From: an uncultured bacterium
Lineage (GTDB): Bacteria > Myxococcota_A > Polyangia > Polyangiales > Houyiibacteriaceae
Direction of reading: 5' to 3'
Assembly: GCA_938024995.1 (NCBI GenBank)
Contig: CALJDU010000013.1
Span: 62,001-126,000 of the forward strand
DNA: 64,000 nucleotides
A program made the translations under genes and the position numbers. Below the pieces are notes generated by a model that did not search any database, was not told the DNA's origin, and saw nothing but the letters and a program-made list of their open reading frames with translations. How positions within the stretch are numbered: position 1 is the first letter of the stretch; each line of letters starts with the position of its first letter. Of this stretch, positions 1 through 8,100 are shown one piece after another.

Positions 1-456
1 CACGCCAGTATCGCCTTCGCTTCCGCCCGAAACAACCGCGTAGAAGCTCGCGTTGGTCGCCGCGCTCGCGGCGAAGCTGCCCGCGTTGAAGCGCCAGTCG
101 TAAGAGTAGACGCGACCGCCCGCGTCGACCGCGTTCGCCACCGTGACGCCCCACGCGGTACCGACCGACTGGTTGGCCTGCGGAGAGACCTTGTAGCTGC
201 CGTTTGCCGTCGGCGTGATGACGTCGCCCGAAGCGAAGGTGCCGACCGCGGAGCCGTCCGGCGCCTCCACGACGACGGAGCCGAGGCCGGACCAGGTGAA
301 GGTCTCGACGCTGCTGTCGAGGATGTCGACGTAGAGCGTCGTAGCGGCTTGGAGAGCTTGTGAGGTGCCCAGCTCAGCGGTGCCTTCCGCGTAAGCCGTC
401 GAGGTCACCAAGAAGCTGAGAATCGATGTGAGTACGAGCGCGTGGGTTCTGACCAT
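1..456 (-). CDS. Secreted protein of unknown function, N-terminal part
   Basis: The frame is open from an ATG at 454-456 on the minus strand to the first base of the window, giving 152 residues with no stop, so the C-terminus lies outside. Residues 1-23 form a clean signal peptide (MVRTHALVL..., cleavage after AYA). The mature part is rich in Ala, Gly, Ser, Thr and Val and looks like an exported beta-rich protein; it has no Cys in the visible part and no lipobox. I do not recognise a family. No strong ribosome binding site precedes the ATG; the nearest upstream ATG on this strand is out of frame. The gene could belong to the polysaccharide locus or be the edge of an unrelated neighbour. Confidence 0.7.
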   Translation of the reverse strand, partial: MVRTHALVLTSILSFLVTSTAYAEGTAELGTSQALQAATTLYVDILDSSVETFTWSGLGSVVVEAPDGSAVGTFASGDVITPTANGSYKVSPQANQSVGTAWGVTVANAVDAGGRVYSYDWRFNAGSFAASAATNASFYAVVSGGSEGDTGV

Positions 457-607
457 GCGGGGTACATGAGCAACTCTCGTGCCGCGTCTGTTTTCCGAAC
501 GTTCGCGCCGACGTCCGCAAGGACCCGTTTCAACGTGGAACAGTCAAGCCCGCCGCTCGGGTCATCCGCGAACACTCCGAAGCACACCGAAGCACTCCGA
601 AGCCAGG

Positions 608-2065
608 TCAGCGGCTTGAACTCACCGCAGCGCGCGTCGCGGCCGGCGCTTCGTCCAAACCCGTGATGTGAGCCACCGCGTTGGCCACGTTGCGCACGTT
701 CGCGGGCTCGAGCGCTTTCGGGAACGTGGTCGCGTTCTTCACGAACCCGGGGAACGTGGTCTGCTCGATCGCAGAATAGAACGCGAGGAGCAGCTCTTCG
801 TCATGTTCGTGCTCAAAGAGCGCTTTGCGGAAGAGCGCGTGCCATTGATCCTTCGGCGCTTCGCCCGCGCGATACACGAGCGGACACTGGTTGTAGTAAA
901 TGTCGCCAAACGAGATCACCGGCTTCTTCTTGAGCAGCCCTTCCCAGCCCATCGACCCCGTGATGACCGCGATCGCCGCGGCGTTGTCGATGAGCGCCCA
1001 GCTGTCCTCGTCCGGGCCGAGCAAGCGCACGCCGAAGGTCGAGCGGATGCGGTCATAGAACGCGAGCGAGCGACGCCCGCGGTTCGTGAAGTGCTCCTTC
1101 ACGTAGAGCTGCGTCCCGACGGGCAAGCTCTTCGCGATGTCTTCGATCAACGCGGCTTGGTCGAGGTAGTACGGCGCCTGTACCAGCGTCGTCGCCTCCG
1201 GCTGGAAGTGAATCGGGAACAGCACATACCGCTCCCCCTCGACAGGTCGCTCGAATACACCCTTAGCGAGCGCGGCGCGGGATCGCGCGAGACGTTTCGC
1301 GCGCGAGGAGAGCGAGAACACCGGGTTCTTGAGCGTGGGGTTCCCGCGGTCCGTGACGTAACGCGAACCGAAAGTGTAGAGGAGCTCCAGATCGCGCTTC
1401 TCGATCACCGGCAGGCGCGCGCGCGTCACGGTGTGGGTCAGCCGGGTCGGTCGCTCGCGAAAACCTTCGACGAAGGCGGTCGCGGTGCGGCGCTCATCGT
1501 CGCGGAGACCGCGCACCCGGAGCTCCGCGAACTTCGCGTAGGTCAGGTTCCAGTGGTTCAACCCGTTCTTGGAAACCGCCATTCGGTTCTCGAGCTTGGA
1601 CGCGCCCATCGCCCAGTACGGGATGTTCATTCCGCGCGCGACCGCCCAGTGGATGTAGCTGGTCAAGCCGCCGACGTTCTCACTGTAGACGAAGTCCGGT
1701 CGGTCCTCCTCGAACGTCCGCTCGACCAAGCGGAAGAGCACCTCGGCGTAACGAAGCATCTCGTCATAGGTGTGCCCGTCGAGGAAGTTGCGCTCCGAGA
1801 AGATCATCCGGTGGAGCGAAACGTCGTAGCGGGCCTCGCAACGCTCAAGGTATTCGATGTCCGGCGCGTTCCCCGCCAAGGGCGCGACGTCGCGCGAGAA
1901 CATGTTGAGCCGCGAGTACGGCACGGTGCCCTTCGCCAAAAAGCGTCGCTGGTCTTCGCCCCAGATGAAGCCTGAGAAACGAGTGACGCCGAAGCGATCA
2001 CGGAGCTCGTGGTTGACCGCGTCGAAGAGCTTTTCGTGGACGGAGAAGAATGTGTGTACGTGCAT
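608..2065 (-). CDS. Capsule-polysaccharide-type glycosyltransferase
   Basis: A 485-residue protein without signal peptide or membrane helix. The C-terminal half (about 285-430) has the pattern of capsule polysaccharide biosynthesis proteins of the KpsC/KpsS type: a strand after YVLFPIHFQPEAT, a lysine-containing VKEH segment, and an acceptor/donor loop ITGSMGWEGLLKKKPVISFG, where a family-typical Gly-Ser-x-x-x-Glu precedes the buried strand. The N-terminal half is a Rossmann-like domain with little similarity I can name. It ends a three-gene minus-strand operon: 18 bases separate it from the flippase upstream, which itself follows the deacetylase. It probably transfers or caps a sugar in the surface polymer; the exact sugar cannot be read from sequence. 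Confidence 0.75.
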   Translation of the reverse strand: MHVHTFFSVHEKLFDAVNHELRDRFGVTRFSGFIWGEDQRRFLAKGTVPYSRLNMFSRDVAPLAGNAPDIEYLERCEARYDVSLHRMIFSERNFLDGHTYDEMLRYAEVLFRLVERTFEEDRPDFVYSENVGGLTSYIHWAVARGMNIPYWAMGASKLENRMAVSKNGLNHWNLTYAKFAELRVRGLRDDERRTATAFVEGFRERPTRLTHTVTRARLPVIEKRDLELLYTFGSRYVTDRGNPTLKNPVFSLSSRAKRLARSRAALAKGVFERPVEGERYVLFPIHFQPEATTLVQAPYYLDQAALIEDIAKSLPVGTQLYVKEHFTNRGRRSLAFYDRIRSTFGVRLLGPDEDSWALIDNAAAIAVITGSMGWEGLLKKKPVISFGDIYYNQCPLVYRAGEAPKDQWHALFRKALFEHEHDEELLLAFYSAIEQTTFPGFVKNATTFPKALEPANVRNVANAVAHITGLDEAPAATRAAVSSSR

Positions 2066-2083
2066 AGTTCGTGTTCGTGGAGA

Positions 2084-3451
2084 TCAGGGAGCGTGAAGCG
2101 GCGCCGCGGCCGCCTCGGGTTCATGGTCGCGCGGGACGAGGCCCTTGATGGCGCGACGAACGAAATAGGAGACAAGCGCGAGGACGTAGAAGCGATGGAC
2201 AACAAACGCGATCGCCGCGCCGACGATCGCGTAGCGCGAAGTAAAGAAGTAAAGGAGCCCCACGAGCACGACGGTGTTGGCGACGCTCAGCCCGAGGAGG
2301 GTCATGGGACGTCCGAGGGCGACGAGCGCGCGTCGGCGGATGGCGAGGAGGTTCCCCGGAACGCTCGCCAGTAAAAAGCAGCTCAGGACCGACGCTGCGG
2401 AAACGAAGTCCGGCCCAGACACAACGCGGAGGATGTCCTCGGAGAAGAACCAGCCGATCGCGGTGAAGGTCAGCGTCCCGAGCAGCGACACGGCGGAGAC
2501 GCGTAAGAGGAGCCGCGCGAAGGCCGCGCGGTCCCGCTTCGCGGCGAGCTTGGACAGCTCCGAGTAGATGACGACCGTGAAGGCGTTGAAGACGTTGCGC
2601 GGGATCACGCCGAGCTGGCGCGCCGCTTTGTAGAGCCCGACCGCCGCGGGGCTCGTGAGCGCGCCGACGACCATCATGTCGAGCTCGCCCTGCCCCTTCT
2701 TGAGCGAGCTCTGTAGGTTGGTGGCGATGACGAAACGCTTGATCCCGGGAAAGCGCTCGGTCATGCCCGTCAGATCGGCGCGGAGAAAACTCCCGTAGCC
2801 GCGCTTGTCGATCTCGCGCAGCGCCAAGATCAAGATCGCGAGATTGCCGGCGACCTCCACGACGAGATAGGTGACCAAGAACTCGGTCAGCCCGAAGCCC
2901 AAGAACGCGCCGAGCGCGACGCTTCCCGCGAGCACCGCGCCGGTGACGTTCTGAATGAACGCGGGGACCTTGTAGAGATCAAACAGCCGAAAGACACCGT
3001 CCGGGACGCCGCTCAGGTGGCTCAAGATAACGAGCCCGTAGAGCGCGCAGAGCTTGGACTCGAGAGGGCCCCAGCCGAAGAGCTGCGCCGCGACGAAGCC
3101 GACCGCGGCGGCGACACCGGCCCCGAGGACCGCGGTCGCGCTGTCCAAGGTGAGCGCGAGCTTGAGCAGACGCCGCACGTCCGCGGGGCGCTCCTCTTCG
3201 ATCGCCTCGGCGCCAAACTTGATGACGGCCTGCCAGGACTGGAAGTTCACCAAGTGGTCGCAGAGCGACACCGTGGCGCGCACCAACGCGAATACCCCGA
3301 ACGCTTCCGCGCCAAGCGTGCGCGTAAGAATCGCGAGCGCGACCAACCCGGACAGCTTTGAACCGAACTTGCCCGCGAGCACGACGAGCCCTTGCGTCAG
3401 GACCGTCACCAAACCGCGGTCTCGCTGCAGACGCTTCAACCGCTTCAGCAC
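2084..3451 (-). CDS. Wzx-like polysaccharide flippase
   Basis: A 455-residue integral membrane protein with about 12 hydrophobic segments spread over its whole length. The start LVVLAGKFGSKLSGLVALAIL and the following ILTRTLGAEAFGVFAL match the opening of the oligosaccharide flippase (Wzx/MATE-like, PF01943/PF13440) family: helix 1, then the GxxxFGxFAL turn. Family members flip undecaprenyl-linked repeat units across the inner membrane. The neighbouring Wzc-like kinase and Wzy/ligase gene of the window complete a Wzx/Wzy assembly line. It lies between the deacetylase (2 bases away) and the glycosyltransferase (18 bases away), so the three are almost certainly co-transcribed. Lipid-II-type flippase activity is less likely given this context. 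Confidence 0.85.
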   Translation of the reverse strand: MLKRLKRLQRDRGLVTVLTQGLVVLAGKFGSKLSGLVALAILTRTLGAEAFGVFALVRATVSLCDHLVNFQSWQAVIKFGAEAIEEERPADVRRLLKLALTLDSATAVLGAGVAAAVGFVAAQLFGWGPLESKLCALYGLVILSHLSGVPDGVFRLFDLYKVPAFIQNVTGAVLAGSVALGAFLGFGLTEFLVTYLVVEVAGNLAILILALREIDKRGYGSFLRADLTGMTERFPGIKRFVIATNLQSSLKKGQGELDMMVVGALTSPAAVGLYKAARQLGVIPRNVFNAFTVVIYSELSKLAAKRDRAAFARLLLRVSAVSLLGTLTFTAIGWFFSEDILRVVSGPDFVSAASVLSCFLLASVPGNLLAIRRRALVALGRPMTLLGLSVANTVVLVGLLYFFTSRYAIVGAAIAFVVHRFYVLALVSYFVRRAIKGLVPRDHEPEAAAAPLHAP

Positions 3452-3453
3452 GG

Positions 3454-4359
3454 CTACACGTCCTTGGGGTCGACTCGCTGAATCGCGAACCGAGAGGTGC
3501 CCGGGACGTTGTCTCCGACGAGCGTGCAGAAGCCGCAGTCAAACCCAGCGGCGCGAAGCGAGGCGACCGTTTCGTCGTTGTAGGTGTGCGGCTTGCCGAA
3601 GGGGTACGTAAACGGCCAGCGCTCCTGCTCCGCGCAGTTCGTCTTCAGGAGGGTCGCGCAGCGCGACAGCTCTTCGCGTTGATCGGCGAGCGACGAGAGC
3701 GGCTCGTGTCGATGACTGTGCCCCGCGAGCACCATGCCGCTCGACTGCATCGCGCGCGCGTCGTCCCACGAGAGATAGAGCTCGCGGCCGAACGTTTCCT
3801 CATCGCCGAAGGTGTCCTCGAAGATCGCGTCGAGGATCCTCTCTTTGACGTCGGCGGGGGAACGGAAGTTGAGGACGAACTTGAACGCCGCGACCTCGGG
3901 CGTGTCCCAGCGGTACGTTTTGCTGACCTCATCGGGATCCACATCCACGTTCACATGTGGCGCGAGCTCCCGGAGGCGTTCAAGGTAGGCGTCTCGGTAG
4001 GTCGCGAGCGGAAGATGAGCGAGCAAGAAGTGGTTCTTGTGGGTCGGCGTGACCCAGCCCTCGTCGGTCGAGCGGGTGATGATCGCGAAGACGCCGCTCA
4101 GGCCGCGATCCGCCAGCACTTCGGTGCACAGGCCCGCGTGCTCTTCCAAGCCGTCATCGAAGGTGAGAAGGCAAAGATCGCGCGCGGGAACGTAGTCGCC
4201 ATCGAGGTAGGCGTACGCGCTCTCCACCGAGGCCATCTCGTACTGCGCCTGGAGCGCCTCCACCTGCGTGACGAACGCGTCCGCCAGCATCCCCTTGATC
4301 CGCGGGAAGCGGCTGTTCGGGAGGTCCCGAACGTAGTGGTACATGACGACGCGAAGCAT
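3454..4359 (-). CDS. Polysaccharide deacetylase (NodB-type)
   Basis: Starting at the ATG at 4357-4359 gives a 301-residue protein beginning MLRVVMYHYVRD, the usual opening of this family; the longer reading back to 4431 adds 24 unlikely residues. NodB-homology motifs are visible: LLTFDDG (Asp68, Asp69), GHSHRHEPLSS with both metal-binding histidines, and TYPFGKPHTYN late in the chain. There is no signal peptide, so it is likely cytoplasmic and may act on a lipid-linked or nucleotide-linked N-acetylsugar rather than on extracellular polymer. It is first in an operon with the Wzx-like flippase and a glycosyltransferase, and divergent from the GT4 gene across about 130 bases that should hold both promoters. 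Confidence 0.85.
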   Translation of the reverse strand: MLRVVMYHYVRDLPNSRFPRIKGMLADAFVTQVEALQAQYEMASVESAYAYLDGDYVPARDLCLLTFDDGLEEHAGLCTEVLADRGLSGVFAIITRSTDEGWVTPTHKNHFLLAHLPLATYRDAYLERLRELAPHVNVDVDPDEVSKTYRWDTPEVAAFKFVLNFRSPADVKERILDAIFEDTFGDEETFGRELYLSWDDARAMQSSGMVLAGHSHRHEPLSSLADQREELSRCATLLKTNCAEQERWPFTYPFGKPHTYNDETVASLRAAGFDCGFCTLVGDNVPGTSRFAIQRVDPKDV

Positions 4360-4489
4360 AAGCGGGATTGGCGAACCGGCTGAGGATCGGCTACTTGGGG
4401 CGGTATGGCACAGCGGGGATGCGGGGCGCAAACCGCGGACCTTTCCCTGAACACCTCAGGGATGCTGCGCAACGGATGAGACAAAACAG

Positions 4490-5665
4490 ATGCGTATCGT
4501 TCAATTGGTTCACTCTCGCTGGCCCGCCACAATCGCTGTGGGAGGCGGTCAGCTTCGCGGATGGCAAGAACTAGCGTCGCTGGTCGAGCTTGGGCACGAG
4601 GTTCACGTCGTCGGCGTTGGCCTTGGAGGCGTCCCGGAGCCCGGGGTGCGCGCCCTCGCCGCGAGCGTCACCGCCATCCCCTGGCGTCGCCTCTCGCGCC
4701 TCGACGCCCGTCGCTGGGTCGCTCGTGCGCTCAACCCGACCACGTGTCGTCTCCGGTTCCCGAACCTCGACGGGATGGGCGACGCGATCCGTGACGTGGT
4801 CGACGGCATCGACCCGGACGTCGTCTGGGCGGGCGGTATCTTCAACGCGGTGATGGTCCCGCGCGGGCGCCGCATGGTGTTCTCGCAGCGCGACTTCGTT
4901 CACAAGGTCCGCCAGGTCCGCAAGGACGTCATCAAGCTTAAGTTCACACGTCCAGACCCCATGACGACAGATCAGATCGAGCAGCTCGAGCTCGACGTCT
5001 GCCGACGCGCGGACGGCCTCATCTGCGCGTCCATGACGGACGCGGACTACCTCAAGAGCCACGGCATCACTGGCCACTACGCGCCGGTCGTTGGGCCCAC
5101 CCTGCCGCGTCCGAACTTCGACGACGTGACGAAGAACCGCGTCTTCTTTTTTGGAAACGCCAACACCGCGATGCGCGCGTGCCGCGTCCACCTCAAAGAC
5201 GAGCTGTGGCCTGTGTTCGAGCGGAGCGGCGTCGACTTCGAGTGGCACCAGGTCGGCGCACCTCCCGGCGCCCAGCGCGACGATCCGGCCTGGGACTGGA
5301 TGACCGAGCACTTCCGCGTGCACGGCTTCGTCGATGACCTGGGCGATGTGTTTCAGCCCGGCGACGTCTCGCTGGTGCCCTACAAACACCAGACCGGCTT
5401 CCGTACGAAGTTCACCGTCGCGGCCGGCTACGGCGTGGTCAACGTGGGTTACGACGAGAGCTTCGGCTGCGCGCCGGAGTTCACCCCCGGCGAGGATTGC
5501 ATCGCGGCGCGGGATCCAAAGGAGCTGGTCGAGAAGATGGAGGAGTTCACGCAGGACGCCTCGATGCGACGCAAGCTCGCTGAGGGCTCACGTCAGGTGT
5601 ACGAGCAGAACTACTCGTTCGAGGCTCACCTGCCCGCGATCAAGGCCTCGCTGGCGTTCGCGTGA
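4490..5665 (+). CDS. Glycosyltransferase, GT4-like
   Basis: A 391-residue cytoplasmic protein opening MRIVQLVHSRWPATIAVGGGQ, the classic N-terminal Rossmann strand and Gly-rich loop of GT-B family 4 enzymes. The C-terminal domain has the donor-side pattern GDVSLVPYKHQTGFRTKF...GYG followed by a conserved-looking acidic region and the usual terminal helix with ...EGSRQVYEQNYSFE. The strict E-x7-E donor motif is not clear, so donor and linkage cannot be predicted. Its stop codon overlaps the GTG of the following sulfotransferase by four bases, so the two are translationally coupled: probably one enzyme adds a sugar and the next sulfates it or a neighbour. Confidence 0.85.
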   Translation: MRIVQLVHSRWPATIAVGGGQLRGWQELASLVELGHEVHVVGVGLGGVPEPGVRALAASVTAIPWRRLSRLDARRWVARALNPTTCRLRFPNLDGMGDAIRDVVDGIDPDVVWAGGIFNAVMVPRGRRMVFSQRDFVHKVRQVRKDVIKLKFTRPDPMTTDQIEQLELDVCRRADGLICASMTDADYLKSHGITGHYAPVVGPTLPRPNFDDVTKNRVFFFGNANTAMRACRVHLKDELWPVFERSGVDFEWHQVGAPPGAQRDDPAWDWMTEHFRVHGFVDDLGDVFQPGDVSLVPYKHQTGFRTKFTVAAGYGVVNVGYDESFGCAPEFTPGEDCIAARDPKELVEKMEEFTQDASMRRKLAEGSRQVYEQNYSFEAHLPAIKASLAFA

Positions 5666-6525
5666 CGCGGCTCCCCGACTTCCTGGTCGGCGGCGCGCCG
5701 AAGTGCGGTACCTCGTCGCTCGCGAAGACGCTCGGCGCGCACCCTGAGGTGTTCGTGCCGGCGGCCCAAGAGGTCCCGTACTTCCACTGCGCGAACTACG
5801 AGGAAAAGGGCGCGAGCTGGTACGCGAGTCACTTCAAGAAGGCGGGCCACGCCCAGCGCTGCGGCGAGACGACACCGGACTACCTCGCGGATGTCGCGTC
5901 CGCGGATCGCATCGCGCGGGACCTCCCCGCGGTCAAGCTGATCTTCATGGTGCGCGATCCTATCGCGCGCGCGCACTCGCACTACTGGCATCGTCAGCGG
6001 AGCCAACGCGAGCCGCGGAGTTTCCCGCAAGCGGTGCGCGACGAGATGCGCTCGGCGAGCAACGAAGAGCGCGGCTATCTCCTGAAGCACGGCCGGTTCA
6101 CGGCCAACCTGGCGCGTTATCGCGAGCGCTTTCCTGAAGAGCGCTTGATGGTGATCGCGCTCGAGGATCTGAAGACGCATGGCGACGCGATCATGAACGA
6201 CGTCGCCCGCTTCCTCTCGATCACGAGCGCGCCTACCCTCCTCCGCGACAACTCCGCCTCGGTCCCCAAGAGCGCCGGCGTCGCGAACGCGATGCGCGCC
6301 TACATCAAGCACCAGGGGGTCGCGAAGACCGCCGTCCGCGCTCTCGTTCCGGATGGGCTGCGGCGCGGCGTTCGGCGTCGACTGTTGCGCGCGAACGCGA
6401 AGCCGGCGGACAAGCCAGCGTTTGACGAAGAAGCGCGCGCGTTGCTCCGCGAGGCGTTCGCCGGAGAACGCGAAACCTTGAGCGCGCTGCTCGGCCGCGA
6501 CTTCACGTGGCCGAGCTTTCGTTAG
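5662..6525 (+). CDS. Sulfotransferase domain protein
   Basis: A 287-residue protein starting at a GTG that overlaps the preceding stop (GTGA). The 5'-phosphosulfate loop is FLVGGAPKCGTSSL (residues 7-20; Lys14 is the expected PAPS-binding lysine), and the 3'-phosphate motif is MVRDPIARAHSHYW near residue 100, with the RDP..R...S order of the PF00685 family. No signal peptide is seen, so it probably uses PAPS in the cytoplasm. Translational coupling to the GT4 gene suggests that its substrate is a sugar of the surface polymer or its lipid-linked precursor. It is distinct from the second sulfotransferase at 7053-8063 and shows only the shared motifs. Confidence 0.85.
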   Translation: MTRLPDFLVGGAPKCGTSSLAKTLGAHPEVFVPAAQEVPYFHCANYEEKGASWYASHFKKAGHAQRCGETTPDYLADVASADRIARDLPAVKLIFMVRDPIARAHSHYWHRQRSQREPRSFPQAVRDEMRSASNEERGYLLKHGRFTANLARYRERFPEERLMVIALEDLKTHGDAIMNDVARFLSITSAPTLLRDNSASVPKSAGVANAMRAYIKHQGVAKTAVRALVPDGLRRGVRRRLLRANAKPADKPAFDEEARALLREAFAGERETLSALLGRDFTWPSFR

Positions 6526-6566
6526 GTCGCTCGCGCCGCGGTCGCTGTTCGGCGCTTGAGCGAACC

Positions 6567-6986
6567 TCAGCTGCCAGCGAGACGCGGGCTGCGGGTGCGG
6601 ACGAAGTGAGCGAAACCTTGCGCGACCGATGAAGACGCGAACGTGAAGGTGTTCTCTTCGTACTTGCCCGAGCCGTCTGCGTTGACGGCGGCGCGGATGG
6701 AGACCGCGCGCGCTCCCGCGGGCTCCAGCACGTGGACCTGCTCGAAGTGGATCTCTTGGTAGGTCGGAAAGTTTTTGAGCAAGACCTTCGTCGAGTAGAC
6801 CGCGATCAAGCGAGAGGCGGTCGCGACCAAGACGCCCATCTGGCCTTTGACCTGGACGACCTCCGCCGCCACCACCGCGTCCGAAGGCGCGAGCTGCCTC
6901 GCGAGGATCTCAAGATTCGTTTTTGTGAGCGTCCCGATCGCCGGGAACGACTGAGCGAGGAGCTGGAGCTTCTGGAGCGCGATCAT
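6567..6986 (-). CDS. Small PH-domain-like protein
   Basis: A 139-residue soluble protein. After an N-terminal helical stretch (about 1-38), residues 39-135 read like a bacterial PH domain (bPH family): VLVATASRLIAVYSTKVLLKNF followed by IHFEQVHVLEP and a closing FTFASSSVAQGFAHFVRTR helix. In this family the domain generally binds lipid or protein partners and has no catalytic role. It is the last gene of the minus-strand neuB-neuC-lipoprotein-sulfotransferase run, 66 bases downstream of the sulfotransferase, and converges with the GT4-sulfotransferase pair. A link to polysaccharide synthesis is only positional. Confidence 0.65.
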   Translation of the reverse strand: MIALQKLQLLAQSFPAIGTLTKTNLEILARQLAPSDAVVAAEVVQVKGQMGVLVATASRLIAVYSTKVLLKNFPTYQEIHFEQVHVLEPAGARAVSIRAAVNADGSGKYEENTFTFASSSVAQGFAHFVRTRSPRLAGS

Positions 6987-7052
6987 GAGGCAGGTTTGTA
7001 GGAGACCCCGCGCTCAATGAAAAGGCGAGGCTCTTTCCTAGACGCCGACCGG

Positions 7053-8063
7053 TCAGTACGGCTGGAGGTCGCGGTGAATGTAGACGCCGCGATCGTGGAG
7101 GCGTCGCTGGAGCTCTTTGCTGACGCGCCGCACGCCCTCTTTGCGGCTCGCCTTCGCGTGATGTCTCATCTTCTCGAACATCAACTTACCGCTGCTCACG
7201 TCCGGCGCTTCACGGTCGTATCCGTAGCGCGCCATGCCGGAGGCGCAGAGGGTCTCGACCAGCGAGACGTCGTCGCTCGCGAGCTTCTTCTTCCACTTGG
7301 TCAGCGCGTCGGTGTTGATCGGCTTGAGCGTGGCCTCCATGTGCTCCCGCATAAAGCCACTGTAGGCGTCGACCGGGATGTTCCCGCGGTCGCGACGGTG
7401 CACCATCGCGTCGTCGTAGCGCTCGCCGACGTGGTCGCAGATCTTCGGGAGCCAGCCGTTCGCGTCGAGCACCAGGTCCTCGTAGCGAACCCGGAACACG
7501 CGCTCGTCGTGTTCGTGCTTTTCGTAGATGCGCAACGCGTCGCACCAGCCATCGGCGAACTCGTAAACGTCGCGCGGGCGCTCAGTCATGCGGATCCAGG
7601 AAGCGACCGAAGCGCGCGGGTCACGCATCATGTAGATGATCCGCGCGTCGGGGTACCAGTCGAGAAGCGTCTGCACGTGGTGGCGATGCTCGGGGGTCTT
7701 CTCGCCCCAGCGCGGCTTCCCGCGAAGCTCCGCGAACGCCTTCATGATGGCCGTGAAGACCCCTCGGTAGCTGCGGTCGGCGCCCTCTTCCTCGAACCCC
7801 GCGCGAAGCGTTGGGAAGTCGAGCTCCATCGGCGCGAAGCGTTTGTTCGCCGCGATCGCCATCCAGAAGAAGTCGAAGTCAGCGGGTCGACTCAGGTCAA
7901 GCCACGGGTAGCGGCGGCACCATCGGTTGAGAAAGTGCGTCTCAGGCGCGAGCGTGATGTTGGGGTGCGAGGTCAGGAGCGACTGCAGCAGCGTCGTCCC
8001 GGATCGCCCAAAGCCCACGATAAAAATGGGGGCTTGGGAAGCGTGATTGTCGAGGTGGCTCAT
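7053..8063 (-). CDS. Sulfotransferase family protein
   Basis: A 336-residue protein with the sulfotransferase (PF13469 type) phosphosulfate-binding loop IFIVGFGRSGTTLLQSLL at residues 13-30, followed by HPNITLAPETHFLNRW, and the 3'-phosphate motif YMMRDPRASVASWIR around residue 150. No signal peptide or membrane segment is visible. It lies 37 bases downstream of the Gly-rich lipoprotein gene and in line with neuC and neuB, so a sulfated sialic-acid-like glycan or glycolipid is a reasonable guess. Tyrosyl-protein sulfation is an alternative, because this family also contains such enzymes. Confidence 0.85.
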   Translation of the reverse strand: MSHLDNHASQAPIFIVGFGRSGTTLLQSLLTSHPNITLAPETHFLNRWCRRYPWLDLSRPADFDFFWMAIAANKRFAPMELDFPTLRAGFEEEGADRSYRGVFTAIMKAFAELRGKPRWGEKTPEHRHHVQTLLDWYPDARIIYMMRDPRASVASWIRMTERPRDVYEFADGWCDALRIYEKHEHDERVFRVRYEDLVLDANGWLPKICDHVGERYDDAMVHRRDRGNIPVDAYSGFMREHMEATLKPINTDALTKWKKKLASDDVSLVETLCASGMARYGYDREAPDVSSGKLMFEKMRHHAKASRKEGVRRVSKELQRRLHDRGVYIHRDLQPY

Positions 8064-8100
8064 CGTGATCTCTTCGGACAGGTCCGGGTGGGTTTCCTGC

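Noticed and set aside
668-1975. 435-residue plus-strand frame opposite the capsule-type glycosyltransferase
   Set aside because: Antisense shadow; the minus strand has the family motifs and fits the operon.
4406-4422. TGGCAC...GC, a possible sigma54 promoter
   Set aside because: The distance between GG and GC is 12 bases instead of 10, and the second box is poor.
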